The translations under genes and the position numbers were made by a program. A stretch of 64,000 bases of DNA, from positions 558,001 to 622,000 of the forward strand of contig NZ_AP021884.1 of the NCBI RefSeq assembly GCF_009938015.1, written 5' to 3'. The notes under the pieces were generated by a model. It had not been told where the DNA came from and did not search any database. It saw nothing but the letters and a program-made list of their open reading frames with translations. Numbering within the stretch: the stretch's first letter is position 1; each line of letters begins with the position of its first letter. Of this stretch, positions 52,856 to 61,947 are shown piece after piece. The stretch is from Sulfuriferula plumbiphila (GTDB taxonomy: Bacteria; Pseudomonadota; Gammaproteobacteria; Burkholderiales; Sulfuriferulaceae).

Positions 52856-54274
52856 ATGGATCTTCTGCACAACCCGGAGTTTCTGTCCCGCGCGCAATTC
52901 GGTTTCATTGCCCTGTTTCATATCCTCTGGCCGCCATTGACCATCGGCCTTGCCCTGATTCTGTTTGGTCTTGAGGCCGCCTGGGTCAAAACCGGGAAAG
53001 TCGTTTATTACCACCAGGCACGCTTCTGGACCAAAATTTTCCTCATCAACTTCGGTGTCGGCGTGATCAGCGGCTTGCCGATGGAGTTTTCCTTCGGTAC
53101 CAACTGGGGGCCATTCTCCATCGCCAGCGGCGACTTTTTCGGCAATATTCTGGGTTTTGAAACCGCCATGGCGTTCATGCTGGAGGCCGGTTTCCTTGGC
53201 ATCATGTTGTTCGGCTGGAAGCGTGTAAGTGCCGGCATGCACCTGTTTGCCACCGGCATGGTGGCGTTCGGCAGCACGCTGTCGGCGTTCTGGATCATGG
53301 TCGCCAATTCGTGGATGCAGACTCCCAGCGGGGTCGAAATGCAGAATGGCAAGCTTGCCATCACCAGCTACTTCGACGCGATATTCAATCCGGATCTGGC
53401 GCACGGCTTCGGGCACATGTTCATGGCCTGTCTTGAAATCTCCCTGGTGGTGACCGCTGGCGTGAGTGCCTACTACCTGCTGAACAACCGCCACAGGGAT
53501 TTCTTTTTACCCGCATTCAAATGGTCAGTGCTGTCACTGGTACTGGTGGCACCCCTGCAAATCCTGATTGGCGACTCGGCCGGTGCCGCGCTGGCGCAGA
53601 CGCAACCGGCCAAACTGGCGGCAATCGAATCGCTGTGGCACACCAACAAGCCGGGCGAGGGCGCGCCCTGGGCAATCCTCGCTGCACCCAACCCGGCGGC
53701 GCAAAAGAACGACTGGGAAATCACCGTTCCGGACGTCACCAGCCTGATTGTCACCCATTCGCTGAACGGCACAGTGCAGGGGTTGACCGACTTCAAACCC
53801 GCCGACCAGCCGCCGGTGCTGATCCCGTTTTACGGTTTTCGCGTGATGGTCGCGGCAGGGGGGTTCATCGCCTTCATGGCGTTGACGACGCTGTGGCTGC
53901 TGTGGCGTCGACGCGAGCGTATGCAGCCCGCCAGCGTGGGGCAGAATAAATGGCTGTTGCGTGGCTGGATGCTGGCCATCCCGGCGGCGTATATCGCCAT
54001 CGAAGCGGGCTGGCTGGTACGCGAGGTGGGGCGGCAGCCGTGGATCGTGTACGGCATGATGCGCACCGCACAAGGCGTCAGCAAAATTTCCGTGGCGGTA
54101 TTGCAGTGGTCATTGCTGTCTTTCGTGGTGTTTTATAGCGCCATCGGCATCGCGGCGCTGGTCTTCATGCGCGGCGTCCTGCGTAAAGGGCCGGTGTTTG
54201 AAGATCCGCCGCATCAACCTGCCCGGCACGCCGATATTGTGACCCAGCCCGTTGTTGTTGGAGGAGGTCATTGA
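52856..54274 (+). CDS. cydA: Cytochrome bd quinol oxidase subunit I (CIO type)
   Basis: A 472-residue inner-membrane oxidase subunit carrying hemes b558, b595 and d. The N-terminal His of FHILWPPLTIG, His and Met in GHMFMACLE and RQPWIVYGMMRTAQGVS supply heme ligands. GLPMEFSFGTNWGPFS is the conserved quinol/proton region. The Q-loop (about residues 230-300, PAKLAAIESLWHTNKPGEG) is short, as in cyanide-insensitive oxidases. GAGGAG lies seven bases before ATG 52856. Confidence 0.95.
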   Translation: MDLLHNPEFLSRAQFGFIALFHILWPPLTIGLALILFGLEAAWVKTGKVVYYHQARFWTKIFLINFGVGVISGLPMEFSFGTNWGPFSIASGDFFGNILGFETAMAFMLEAGFLGIMLFGWKRVSAGMHLFATGMVAFGSTLSAFWIMVANSWMQTPSGVEMQNGKLAITSYFDAIFNPDLAHGFGHMFMACLEISLVVTAGVSAYYLLNNRHRDFFLPAFKWSVLSLVLVAPLQILIGDSAGAALAQTQPAKLAAIESLWHTNKPGEGAPWAILAAPNPAAQKNDWEITVPDVTSLIVTHSLNGTVQGLTDFKPADQPPVLIPFYGFRVMVAAGGFIAFMALTTLWLLWRRRERMQPASVGQNKWLLRGWMLAIPAAYIAIEAGWLVREVGRQPWIVYGMMRTAQGVSKISVAVLQWSLLSFVVFYSAIGIAALVFMRGVLRKGPVFEDPPHQPARHADIVTQPVVVGGGH

Positions 54275-55302
54275 TGGATGTTATCGCGCTAGATTCTACG
54301 CACCACCTGCTGGCGACCATCTGGTTCCTCATCATCGGGCTGTTCATGGTGATTTATGTGGTGCTCGATGGCTTCGATCTCGGCGTCGGTGTGCTCTCGT
54401 TGTTTGTCGGCGACGAGCCGCGTCGCGCGGCCATGATGTCCAGTTTGGGCAGCATCTGGGACGCCAACGAAACCTGGCTGGTGGTCATCGGCGGCACGCT
54501 GTTCGGCGCATTTCCACTGGTGTACGGCACCGTGTTGCACGGGCTGTACATTCCGGTCATCGTCATGCTGCTTGGCTTCATGCTGCGCGGCGTGTCGTTT
54601 GAATTCCACGAATTGTCTACCAACAAACCCATCTGGAGTTTCACATTCGGGCTGGGCAGTCTGATTGCCGCCCTGGCGCAGGGTTTTACTCTGGGCGGGC
54701 TGTTGAATGGCGTGCAAGTGGTCAACGGTGTCTATGCGGGCGGTACGATGGACTGGCTGTCGCCATTCAGCGTATTTGTCGCCATCGGTGTCGTGGCCGG
54801 TTACGCCATGCTGGGCTCGACCTACCTGATCATGAAATCGCGCGGCATGATGCAGGACGCCTGCTTTGCCCGCGGCCAGTGGCTGGCACTGACCATGATG
54901 GTGGCTGCTGCCGTGGTCACGGTGTGGACACCGCTGCAATTCCCGGCCATTTTTGCGCGCTGGCTCAGCGTTCCCAACGTGTATTACTTTGCGCTGCTGC
55001 CGCTGGCCGCGCTTTTCAGTCTGGTCATGCTGCTGCGCGCGCTCAAAAACCGTTCCGAGGTGGCGCCGTTTGTATGGACCACACTGATCTTCCTGTTTTC
55101 CTTTGCCGGGCTGGCGGCGACCTGGTTTCCCTACATCATTCCCGGCTACATCACCATCGATCAGGCGGCAGCATCGAACAACACGCTGGTGTTCATGCTG
55201 GTCGGCATCGGTATGCTGATCCCGGTGATGATTACTTACAATATTTACCAGTACGTGGTGTTCCGCGGCAAGGTCGATCCGGATAACACGCATACGTATT
55301 AA
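54274..55302 (+). CDS. cydB: Cytochrome bd quinol oxidase subunit II
   Basis: A 342-residue membrane protein with about eight helices. It starts at ATG 54274, overlapping the cydA stop (TGATG), and contains VIYVVLDGFDLGVGVL, WDANETWLVVIGGTLFGAFP and LYIPVIVMLLGFMLRGVSFEF of the CydB/CioB family. No small CydX-like frame follows. It ends 198 bases from the converging nuoN-like gene. Confidence 0.95.
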   Translation: MDVIALDSTHHLLATIWFLIIGLFMVIYVVLDGFDLGVGVLSLFVGDEPRRAAMMSSLGSIWDANETWLVVIGGTLFGAFPLVYGTVLHGLYIPVIVMLLGFMLRGVSFEFHELSTNKPIWSFTFGLGSLIAALAQGFTLGGLLNGVQVVNGVYAGGTMDWLSPFSVFVAIGVVAGYAMLGSTYLIMKSRGMMQDACFARGQWLALTMMVAAAVVTVWTPLQFPAIFARWLSVPNVYYFALLPLAALFSLVMLLRALKNRSEVAPFVWTTLIFLFSFAGLAATWFPYIIPGYITIDQAAASNNTLVFMLVGIGMLIPVMITYNIYQYVVFRGKVDPDNTHTY

Positions 55303-55500
55303 GGGTGGTCTCGGAAAGCGGAAAATAAAGCACGCTAAGGTTCTGCGGCACGCGCACGGCTTTTTCGCGGTGACCAGCGCGCCGCCCGGCGCCCCATTTC
55401 AGCAAAGCGACAGACTGCTCACAATGTGTCATTGGCCGCTCACAAACCCCAGGTGCCACTAACAACCTCATCACCATTCAAAATCAAGCTTATGAATGGG

Positions 55501-56889
55501 TTAATCGATGGCTCCGAGTAGCAGCTGTGCCGCCAAGCCAAGGCCAAGAGAAACGATCAAGGCAATGAGCCAGACCGTTCTGATCAGGAGCATGTGTCCG
55601 TGCAGCTGCACGACGGTCTCGCCACCCTCATCGCGCGGACGGAACATGGGCACGATAATCCGCAGGTACACCGCCAGCGACAGAACGCTGTTGAGGATAG
55701 CCACGAAGGCGAGCCAGGTGAAATGTGCGTCAATGGCGGCACCAAACAGCAGGAATTTTCCAGAAAATCCTGCAAGCGGCGGGATGCCGACGAGTGACAT
55801 GAGAAATATCGTCATCGCGATGCCGGTGACCGGCCTGGTACGCCCCATGCCCGTAAATGCATCAAGCGTACGGCCCGTGCACTGGATGATGGCGAACGCC
55901 CCAAGGTTCATGGCTGCGTAGGCGGCAGCGAACACGACAAGGGACGCAAGCGCAAGGGAGCTTGCCCCTGCCGCGGCGATGCCAAGCAGGAAATAGCCCG
56001 CCTGGGCAATCGATGAATAGGCCAGGAGTCTCACGACGTTTTCCTGCACCAGGGCAGCGAGATAACCCCAGGACATGGTCAGCACGGCCACGGATGCGAC
56101 TACAAACGGCCAGCCGGTGGTCGTGGGCAGGTCGCGGGCAACCTGGGCCAGGGCAAAAATTGCACCGATCTTCGGCACCACAGAGAGATACGCGGCGACC
56201 GATATAGGGGCACCTTCGTAGGCATCGGGGGCCCAGAAATGGAATGGTGCCAGTGACGCCTTATAACCCAGGCCGGTAATCACGGCGGCCAGGCCGATCG
56301 TTGCGGCGAGCGGTGTCTTGTCGAGATGCACCAGATCAGTGAACAGCGTGGATCCGGTTCCGCCGAACCAGTAGGAGAGGCCGAAAATCATCACGCCACC
56401 CGTCACCGAAGCGAATACGAAAAACTTCATGGCGGCCTCGGTCGCGGCGTCGTTTCGAGGGTGCGCGACCAGTGCGAAAGCTCCGAGCGAGGACAACAGC
56501 ACACCCAGCACCAAAAACATGGTGTCGCCACTCCCGGCCAGTACCAGCGCGCCAAACGTGACGAAGCAGAGCAGGCTGTAGACGGTACCTTCCCGATCGC
56601 TGCCGGCGAGTTCGGCGCGCGCCAACAACAGCGACAGCACGGTGGCTGGCAGTAGAATCAGCTTGGCCCAAATACTCAGCGTATCGATGCGGAAGGTGCC
56701 TCCGAATACCTCGGTATCCACACCCAGCAACGGAAGGGTCAAGCCCGTAGCGAGCAATAGCCCGCCAGCGGCAAAAGCCAGCGCAGCGCGCGACAGGCGC
56801 AACATCTCGAACACCAAGGCACCGGCACCGGCGATCAGCACCACCATCTCGGGGATCAGGTACGGCAGGTCGTGCGCCATCTGAGTCAT
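55501..56889 (-). CDS. NuoN-like proton-pumping subunit
   Basis: A 462-residue antiporter-like membrane subunit with about 14 helices. It has YKASLAPFHFWAPDAYEGAP, in which the Lys-His-Trp is conserved, and ENVVRLLAYSSIAQAGYFLLG. The start ATG 56889 follows the nuoM stop by 16 bases. A longer frame runs to 56964 but has no family homology in its extension. It is the last gene of the complex-I-like cluster. Confidence 0.9.
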   Translation of the reverse strand: MTQMAHDLPYLIPEMVVLIAGAGALVFEMLRLSRAALAFAAGGLLLATGLTLPLLGVDTEVFGGTFRIDTLSIWAKLILLPATVLSLLLARAELAGSDREGTVYSLLCFVTFGALVLAGSGDTMFLVLGVLLSSLGAFALVAHPRNDAATEAAMKFFVFASVTGGVMIFGLSYWFGGTGSTLFTDLVHLDKTPLAATIGLAAVITGLGYKASLAPFHFWAPDAYEGAPISVAAYLSVVPKIGAIFALAQVARDLPTTTGWPFVVASVAVLTMSWGYLAALVQENVVRLLAYSSIAQAGYFLLGIAAAGASSLALASLVVFAAAYAAMNLGAFAIIQCTGRTLDAFTGMGRTRPVTGIAMTIFLMSLVGIPPLAGFSGKFLLFGAAIDAHFTWLAFVAILNSVLSLAVYLRIIVPMFRPRDEGGETVVQLHGHMLLIRTVWLIALIVSLGLGLAAQLLLGAID

Positions 56890-56905
56890 GCCAGTCGTGT
56901 ACCCA

Positions 56906-58375
56906 TCAAAAATGCAGGGCCGCAGTGGTCTGGTGAATCGTGCCCAGTAGCCATGATGGTGCAATGCCTATGCTGATGATCAGCACCAGGAGCGGCGCCA
57001 GCGTCAGAACTTCACGCGCGTTCAGATCAGGCATGCCCGCCCACTGTTCGCGGGGTGCGCCGAAAAATACTTTGCCGATGGCGCGCAGGTACAGGCCAGC
57101 CGTAATCACAATGCCGAGAATCACAATGAGCGCCACCGGTTCCTCGCGCAGTGTGGCGAGGAAGATCTGGAACTCGGCCGGAAAATGGGCAAGCCCCGGC
57201 AGGCCGAGTGAGGCGAATGCTGCCAGTACAAATGACCAGCCGAGCAGCGGTACAAACTTCAGCAGGCCGCCGAAACTGTCCATCTCGCGCGTGTGCGCAC
57301 GATCATTCAGCATGCCGATCAGGAAGAACAGCGCGCCTGTGACCAGACCATGGCTGACCATCTGCAGAACCGAACCATCCAGCGCCATAGCGCGTATAGC
57401 AGGCTGGGTGGTCAGCGCAGCGATAGCGACGCCGACAATGACATAGCCCATGTGGTTGACTGAAGTATAGGCGACCATGCGCTTCAGATCGCTCTGTGCC
57501 AGCGCTGCAAAGGCGCCATATAGTGCACTGAATACGCCGAAAACAAGGACCACAACGCCGGCTTGGCGAAAGGCATCGGGTGTCATCTGCAGGGCGAAGC
57601 GCACCAGGCCGTAGGCGCCGAACTTGAGCATGACGCCGGCGAGGATGACGCTGCCGGCGGTCGGCGCCTGGACGTGGGCAGCCGGCAGCCAGGTATGCAG
57701 GGGGAAGACCGGCGTCTTCACCGCGAAGGTAAACAGCATCGCGACCAGCGTCAGCATGGCCGCCGTGCCGGTCAACGGTGGACTGGCGATCCAGGCGCGC
57801 ATGTCAAAGGTATGCGGATCACTGCCCAGGTAAAGGCCGAGAATGGCGAGCAGCAGCGGCAGGCTGCCCAGCAGGGTATAGAGGAAGAACATCAGCGCCG
57901 CACGCTGTCTGTCCTCATGACCCCAGCCGGCGATCATGAAGTACATGGAAACCAGCGACACTTCGAAAAAGACGTAGAACAGCAGTGCGTCGAGTGCCGT
58001 GAAGGTGCCGATCGAGGCCGTCTCCAGCAGCAGCATCAGGATCACGTAGGCGTGGGGGCGCTCCCTCACGTTGGCCGAAAAGATGAAGGTCAGAAAGAAC
58101 AGGAACGCGGTCAGCAACACCAGGGACAGGCTGATGCCATCCACCCCCACCCGATAGCTGGCGCCGATGGTCGGTATCCAGTCGAACTGCTCCACCTGCG
58201 AGAACCCCCCTGAATCCACACCCCGCGACCACATCCACAGCGCGCCGGCCAGCACCAGTGCGCTGGTGAGGATGCCTATGCCGTGCACAACAGAGGCCGG
58301 TGTCCGGCGCAGGGCCATGACAGACAGCGCCCCCAGCAGAGGCAGAAACAGGGTCGTCGACACAATGGGAAACAC
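56906..58375 (-). CDS. NuoM-like proton-pumping subunit
   Basis: A 489-residue membrane subunit. Conserved charged proton-path residues are visible: Glu in FFEVSLVSMYFMIAGWG, Lys in FAVKTPVFPLHTWLPAAH, Lys in MLKFGAYGLVRF and Glu in FPAEFQIFLAT. Length and motifs suggest a functional antiporter-like module. It is preceded by nuoL with a 32-base gap. Confidence 0.93.
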   Translation of the reverse strand: MFPIVSTTLFLPLLGALSVMALRRTPASVVHGIGILTSALVLAGALWMWSRGVDSGGFSQVEQFDWIPTIGASYRVGVDGISLSLVLLTAFLFFLTFIFSANVRERPHAYVILMLLLETASIGTFTALDALLFYVFFEVSLVSMYFMIAGWGHEDRQRAALMFFLYTLLGSLPLLLAILGLYLGSDPHTFDMRAWIASPPLTGTAAMLTLVAMLFTFAVKTPVFPLHTWLPAAHVQAPTAGSVILAGVMLKFGAYGLVRFALQMTPDAFRQAGVVVLVFGVFSALYGAFAALAQSDLKRMVAYTSVNHMGYVIVGVAIAALTTQPAIRAMALDGSVLQMVSHGLVTGALFFLIGMLNDRAHTREMDSFGGLLKFVPLLGWSFVLAAFASLGLPGLAHFPAEFQIFLATLREEPVALIVILGIVITAGLYLRAIGKVFFGAPREQWAGMPDLNAREVLTLAPLLVLIISIGIAPSWLLGTIHQTTAALHF

Positions 58376-58407
58376 GCCGGATTCTCCTCTTCAAATATTC
58401 TGAATGA

Positions 58408-60228
58408 TCATGTTAAAGCCAGCAGGCTGGCCATCAGGGCCGCCAGGATAAGGGCCGCACCCACCACGCTCATGGCCAGCTCGCGGTGGATCAGACCGCT
58501 TTGCAGCGTGCGCACCTGGGCGCCCAACGCCAAACTGCCGCGCACCAGGGCGAAAATCAGTCCATCGACCCCGCGTTCGTCGCTCTTGCGTACCACCCGG
58601 CCAATGGCGAGGCCGAGCCGACCCATTGCGAGGATCGCCCTATAGAGCCTGCTTTCGAGTTGCTCGCAGGCCTGTGCCAGGGCCAGGGCAGGGCGCACGA
58701 CCCAGGCATCCATGCCGCCTGCGATGGCAAAGCCTTGCTGTGCCCAGGTCAGGAGAGGCCCCAGCAGGCGCTGGCCACCGGCAAACCAGCCCAGCACCAG
58801 GCCGGTTAGCGCCGCCCCCAGTCCTGCAATCTGCGCCACGGTGCTTTCAGGCAGGTGGCTGACCAGCACCCCCTCGATAGACGGAAAGGCGCGTCCCAGG
58901 ATGACGGCCAGGCTGGCCAGACCGGCGAGTCCCGCGCCCATCCAGGCCAGCCCAGCCACCGGCCGCTTCTGGCGCTCGCCGCGCCACAGGATGCGCAGCG
59001 CCCGAGCCATGTAGGCCCCCGTCAGCAGCGTCCCAGCCAGGGCGAGTGAACCGAGCAGGGCGGCATGTTCCGAAGACAGGGCTGCAGCAATGACAGCATC
59101 CTTGGAAAAGAAACCACTCAAAGGCGGGATGCCGGCCAGCGCCAACGCTGCCAGCGCAAAGCCGGCGAAGATGCGCGGCCGGTCATGCCCGGCACCATGC
59201 AGGTCCGTCAGTCGTGTGGACTCGCGGCTGTGCTGAAACACGCCTGCGCCGAGAAACAGCGAACTCTTGATGGCCGCATGCGCGATCAGGTGCAGCAGCG
59301 CCGCCAGGGGTACACCGGCGCCCACCGCTACCAGCATGAGGCCATATTGGCTGGAGGTCGAAGCCGCCAACAGGCGCTTGAGGTCCTTCTCGCCCAAGGC
59401 GATGAGGCCCGTGACGACCGTGGTCACACCGCCGACCAGGCCAACGGCGAGCAGGGCATCGGACGGCAGCAGCGGCGAGGTACGGATCAGCAGGATGGCC
59501 CCGGCCGCCACCAGCGTGGCCGAGTGCAGCAGGGCCGAGACCGGTGTGGGACCGGCCATCGCACCCAGCAGCCAGTCGTGCAGCGGTGTCTGTGCCGACT
59601 TGCCCATGGCGGCGACCAGCAGCAGGAGCCCTGCGGCGAAGGCGGCAGCGCCGCCCGTGTGCAGGGCGGCGGCAATTTCGCTGCTGCCGGTCGCGGCGAT
59701 CAGGATGAAAACCGCCGTGTAGAGACCCAGGTCGGCCGTTCGCGTATAGAGAAAGGCGCGGGTGGCGGCCGCCCATACGCCGGGGCGCTGGTACCAGAAG
59801 CCGATCAGCAGATAACTGCTCAGCCCGATGAGTTCCCAGGCCGCCAGCAACAACACCCAATCGCCGGCCAGCACCAACGTCTGCATGGCGGCAATGAAAA
59901 ACGACAGGGTGGCAAAGAAACGGGGCTTGTCCGGATCCTCTTTCATATAGCCGACGGCATAGACCAGTACGAAGGCGCCCACGACGGCGACCATTACGGA
60001 CAGGAGCGCATTCAGGGGTTCGGAAATCAGGCGCAAGGGCATGTCCGGCAGGCCGGGCAGGATCAGCGTGTGGTGCACGCCGTCGAAGGCATCGGCCAGC
60101 AGCCACAGGCTCGCAACCAAACCAATTCCCGCACCCGCCAGGGCGAATGCAGCGGGTGCGCGACGCACCAACGGGATCAGAGCTGCCGCCGCGAGCGGCG
60201 CGAGCACGACAAGGGCAAGGAAGCTCAT
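58408..60228 (-). CDS. NuoL-like proton-pumping subunit
   Basis: A 606-residue membrane subunit with the lateral-helix C-terminus. It shows Glu in WELIGLSSYLLIGFWY, Lys in GKSAQTPLHDWLLGAMAGPTPVSALLHSATLVAAG and Lys in LSGFFSKDAVIAAAL. These match the proton-translocating residues of NuoL/MrpA. It starts inside the nuoK stop (60225-60228), so translation is coupled. Confidence 0.93.
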   Translation of the reverse strand: MSFLALVVLAPLAAAALIPLVRRAPAAFALAGAGIGLVASLWLLADAFDGVHHTLILPGLPDMPLRLISEPLNALLSVMVAVVGAFVLVYAVGYMKEDPDKPRFFATLSFFIAAMQTLVLAGDWVLLLAAWELIGLSSYLLIGFWYQRPGVWAAATRAFLYTRTADLGLYTAVFILIAATGSSEIAAALHTGGAAAFAAGLLLLVAAMGKSAQTPLHDWLLGAMAGPTPVSALLHSATLVAAGAILLIRTSPLLPSDALLAVGLVGGVTTVVTGLIALGEKDLKRLLAASTSSQYGLMLVAVGAGVPLAALLHLIAHAAIKSSLFLGAGVFQHSRESTRLTDLHGAGHDRPRIFAGFALAALALAGIPPLSGFFSKDAVIAAALSSEHAALLGSLALAGTLLTGAYMARALRILWRGERQKRPVAGLAWMGAGLAGLASLAVILGRAFPSIEGVLVSHLPESTVAQIAGLGAALTGLVLGWFAGGQRLLGPLLTWAQQGFAIAGGMDAWVVRPALALAQACEQLESRLYRAILAMGRLGLAIGRVVRKSDERGVDGLIFALVRGSLALGAQVRTLQSGLIHRELAMSVVGAALILAALMASLLALT

Positions 60229-60536
60229 CCTTTCAGCTCCTGAGCTTCTTCCATTTCCACAGACCCCTTAGTGCGAAAACGCGCGATCGCCACCCCGAAA
60301 CCGACTGCCATTTCCAGTGCCATCACCGTCATGACAATGAGCACGAACATTTGGCCAGCATAGCTATCCGGGTGCAAAAAGCGCCAGAAGGCGACCAGGT
60401 TAACCAGGGCGCCGGCCAAAATCAGCTCCACGCCCATCATGATCATGACCAGATTGGTCTGCGACAAGGCACCATAGATCCCCACACCAAACAGCGCGGC
60501 GCCGATGAACAGGGCCAGCAGCAGGTCCAGACTCAT
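60225..60536 (-). CDS. NuoK-like subunit
   Basis: A 103-residue, three-helix membrane subunit. The two key glutamates are conserved: GVELILAG (near residue 37) and VMALEMAVGFGV (near residue 74). Its start overlaps the nuoJ stop and its stop overlaps the nuoL start. Confidence 0.92.
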   Translation of the reverse strand: MSLDLLLALFIGAALFGVGIYGALSQTNLVMIMMGVELILAGALVNLVAFWRFLHPDSYAGQMFVLIVMTVMALEMAVGFGVAIARFRTKGSVEMEEAQELKG

Positions 60537-61060
60537 GACGTTTTCTTCCGTTGCAGGGCCGGCATCGCCACCGCAGTGGCAGCGATCATCGCGGTCAGGA
60601 TGGTGACACCGGCGGTCTCGAAGATGAGCATCGATCGGCCGAGCAGTTCCATACCCAGCGCGCGCGTCTGTTCCGCCGCCGCCGGGGCTGCAACGCCATC
60701 CGCGCCCCAGTGCGTGAACAGGGCGATGCCGGCCGTGACCAGCGCACCCGCCACGCCGGCCAGGATGGACAGTTGCTTCTGGTGAGTCATTTCCATTTCA
60801 CCGAGTCCGCCCGGATCCATCATGAACATCACCATGAAGATGGCCATGATGCTCATCTCCGTGGCCATCATCATGATCTGCAGGACGCCGAGAAACTCCG
60901 CCTGCATGGCCAGGAACATGGCGCCGAGGGCGGTCTGCGAGAACAGCAGCGCCAGGGCCGAGCGCATCATCGAAGAGGTGCGAAAGACGGATACGCCGAA
61001 CGCGACGGAGGCGATACCGAAAAAAGCAATGAACAGCGTCTGCAGAGTGATCATGGCCAT
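60533..61060 (-). CDS. NuoJ-like subunit
   Basis: A 175-residue membrane subunit with about five helices. It has the ALALLFSQTALGAMFLAMQAEFLGVLQIMMMATEM region typical of NuoJ. Its start lies 10 bases inside the nuoH stop region and its stop overlaps nuoK. The transmembrane segment that forms the pi-bulge in canonical NuoJ (residues ~55-80) appears present but its glycines are partly changed. Confidence 0.85.
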   Translation of the reverse strand: MAMITLQTLFIAFFGIASVAFGVSVFRTSSMMRSALALLFSQTALGAMFLAMQAEFLGVLQIMMMATEMSIMAIFMVMFMMDPGGLGEMEMTHQKQLSILAGVAGALVTAGIALFTHWGADGVAAPAAAEQTRALGMELLGRSMLIFETAGVTILTAMIAATAVAMPALQRKKTS

Positions 61061-61947
61061 ATCAGTACCAAAACGCCGACGATAAAGAGGTTGAGCAGAG
61101 CCAGCGGGATGCCCAGTTTCCAGCTCCAGGCCAGCAGATGCGCCTCACGAATGCGCGGCAGATAATGCCCGGTCAGCAGCATGGCGGCGCTGACGGCGAG
61201 GATCTTGATGGCGCTCCACACCCAGGGCGGCAGTGCCGGGCCCAGCCAGCCGCCCAGGTAGAATACCGTCGTGGCCGCCGCCAGCGACACGACCAGCACC
61301 ATCCTGGCCAGCCGGAACACGGCCAGGCGCGCGCCGGTGTATTCGGCCTCCACGCCGCCCGCCAGCTCCCCGCCCGCGGTGGGCAGGTCGAAAGGTGGCA
61401 GAAAGGACACGGCCAGGGCGGCGATGAAGAACAGCACGAAACCCAGCGGCTGATAGACGATGTTCCATACCGCGCCCTGCGAGTCGACGATATCCGTGGT
61501 GAGCAGTGACTCGGCGCGCATGGCGACCGCCGTGATGGGCATGACGATGAGCATGGAGTAGGCGATCACCTGTCCCAGGAACCGCCAGCCGCCCACCAGT
61601 GCGTAGGCACCGTCCACCCCCCACCCTGCCATCAACAGCGCTACCAGCACATAGGCCAGCGCCGCGTTGACGAACAGGGCGCCGGTAGCCAGATCGGTAA
61701 TGACCAGCTGCGGGCTCAGTGGCAGCACGGCGGCGGCCAGCAGCGCGGCGACGAGCAGCAGGACCGGTGCGGTTTCGAAGAAGAGCCTGTCCGGTGTCCG
61801 GGGTACGATGGATTCCCGGCCCAGCAGTGCCATGGCTGCCCATGCCGGGGCTGCCAGCCGGAAACGACCACTCGCAAGCCAGGCCTCCAGGACCGCGACC
61901 AGGTATGCACCCGCCAATAGAAACGACACGACTATCAGGGTGTTCAT
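61051..61947 (-). CDS. Divergent NuoH-like membrane subunit
   Basis: A 298-residue membrane subunit. The C-terminal half has the NuoH signature PPFDLPTAGGELAGGVEAEYTG. The usual N-terminal RLGPNRVGP segment is replaced by GRFRLAAPAWAAMALL, and the AE-x-NR-x-PFDLPE loop is altered to AVSFLPPFDLPT. These segments form the quinone channel and its Glu/Arg cluster in complex I. The start overlaps the fusion-gene stop (ATGA). Confidence 0.85.
   Translation of the reverse strand: MNTLIVVSFLLAGAYLVAVLEAWLASGRFRLAAPAWAAMALLGRESIVPRTPDRLFFETAPVLLLVAALLAAAVLPLSPQLVITDLATGALFVNAALAYVLVALLMAGWGVDGAYALVGGWRFLGQVIAYSMLIVMPITAVAMRAESLLTTDIVDSQGAVWNIVYQPLGFVLFFIAALAVSFLPPFDLPTAGGELAGGVEAEYTGARLAVFRLARMVLVVSLAAATTVFYLGGWLGPALPPWVWSAIKILAVSAAMLLTGHYLPRIREAHLLAWSWKLGIPLALLNLFIVGVLVLIWP

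Noticed and set aside
55474-55499. Hairpin CCATTCA/TGAATGG after the nuoN-like stop
   Set aside because: Only seven base pairs with a 12-base loop and no T-run, so not convincing as a terminator.
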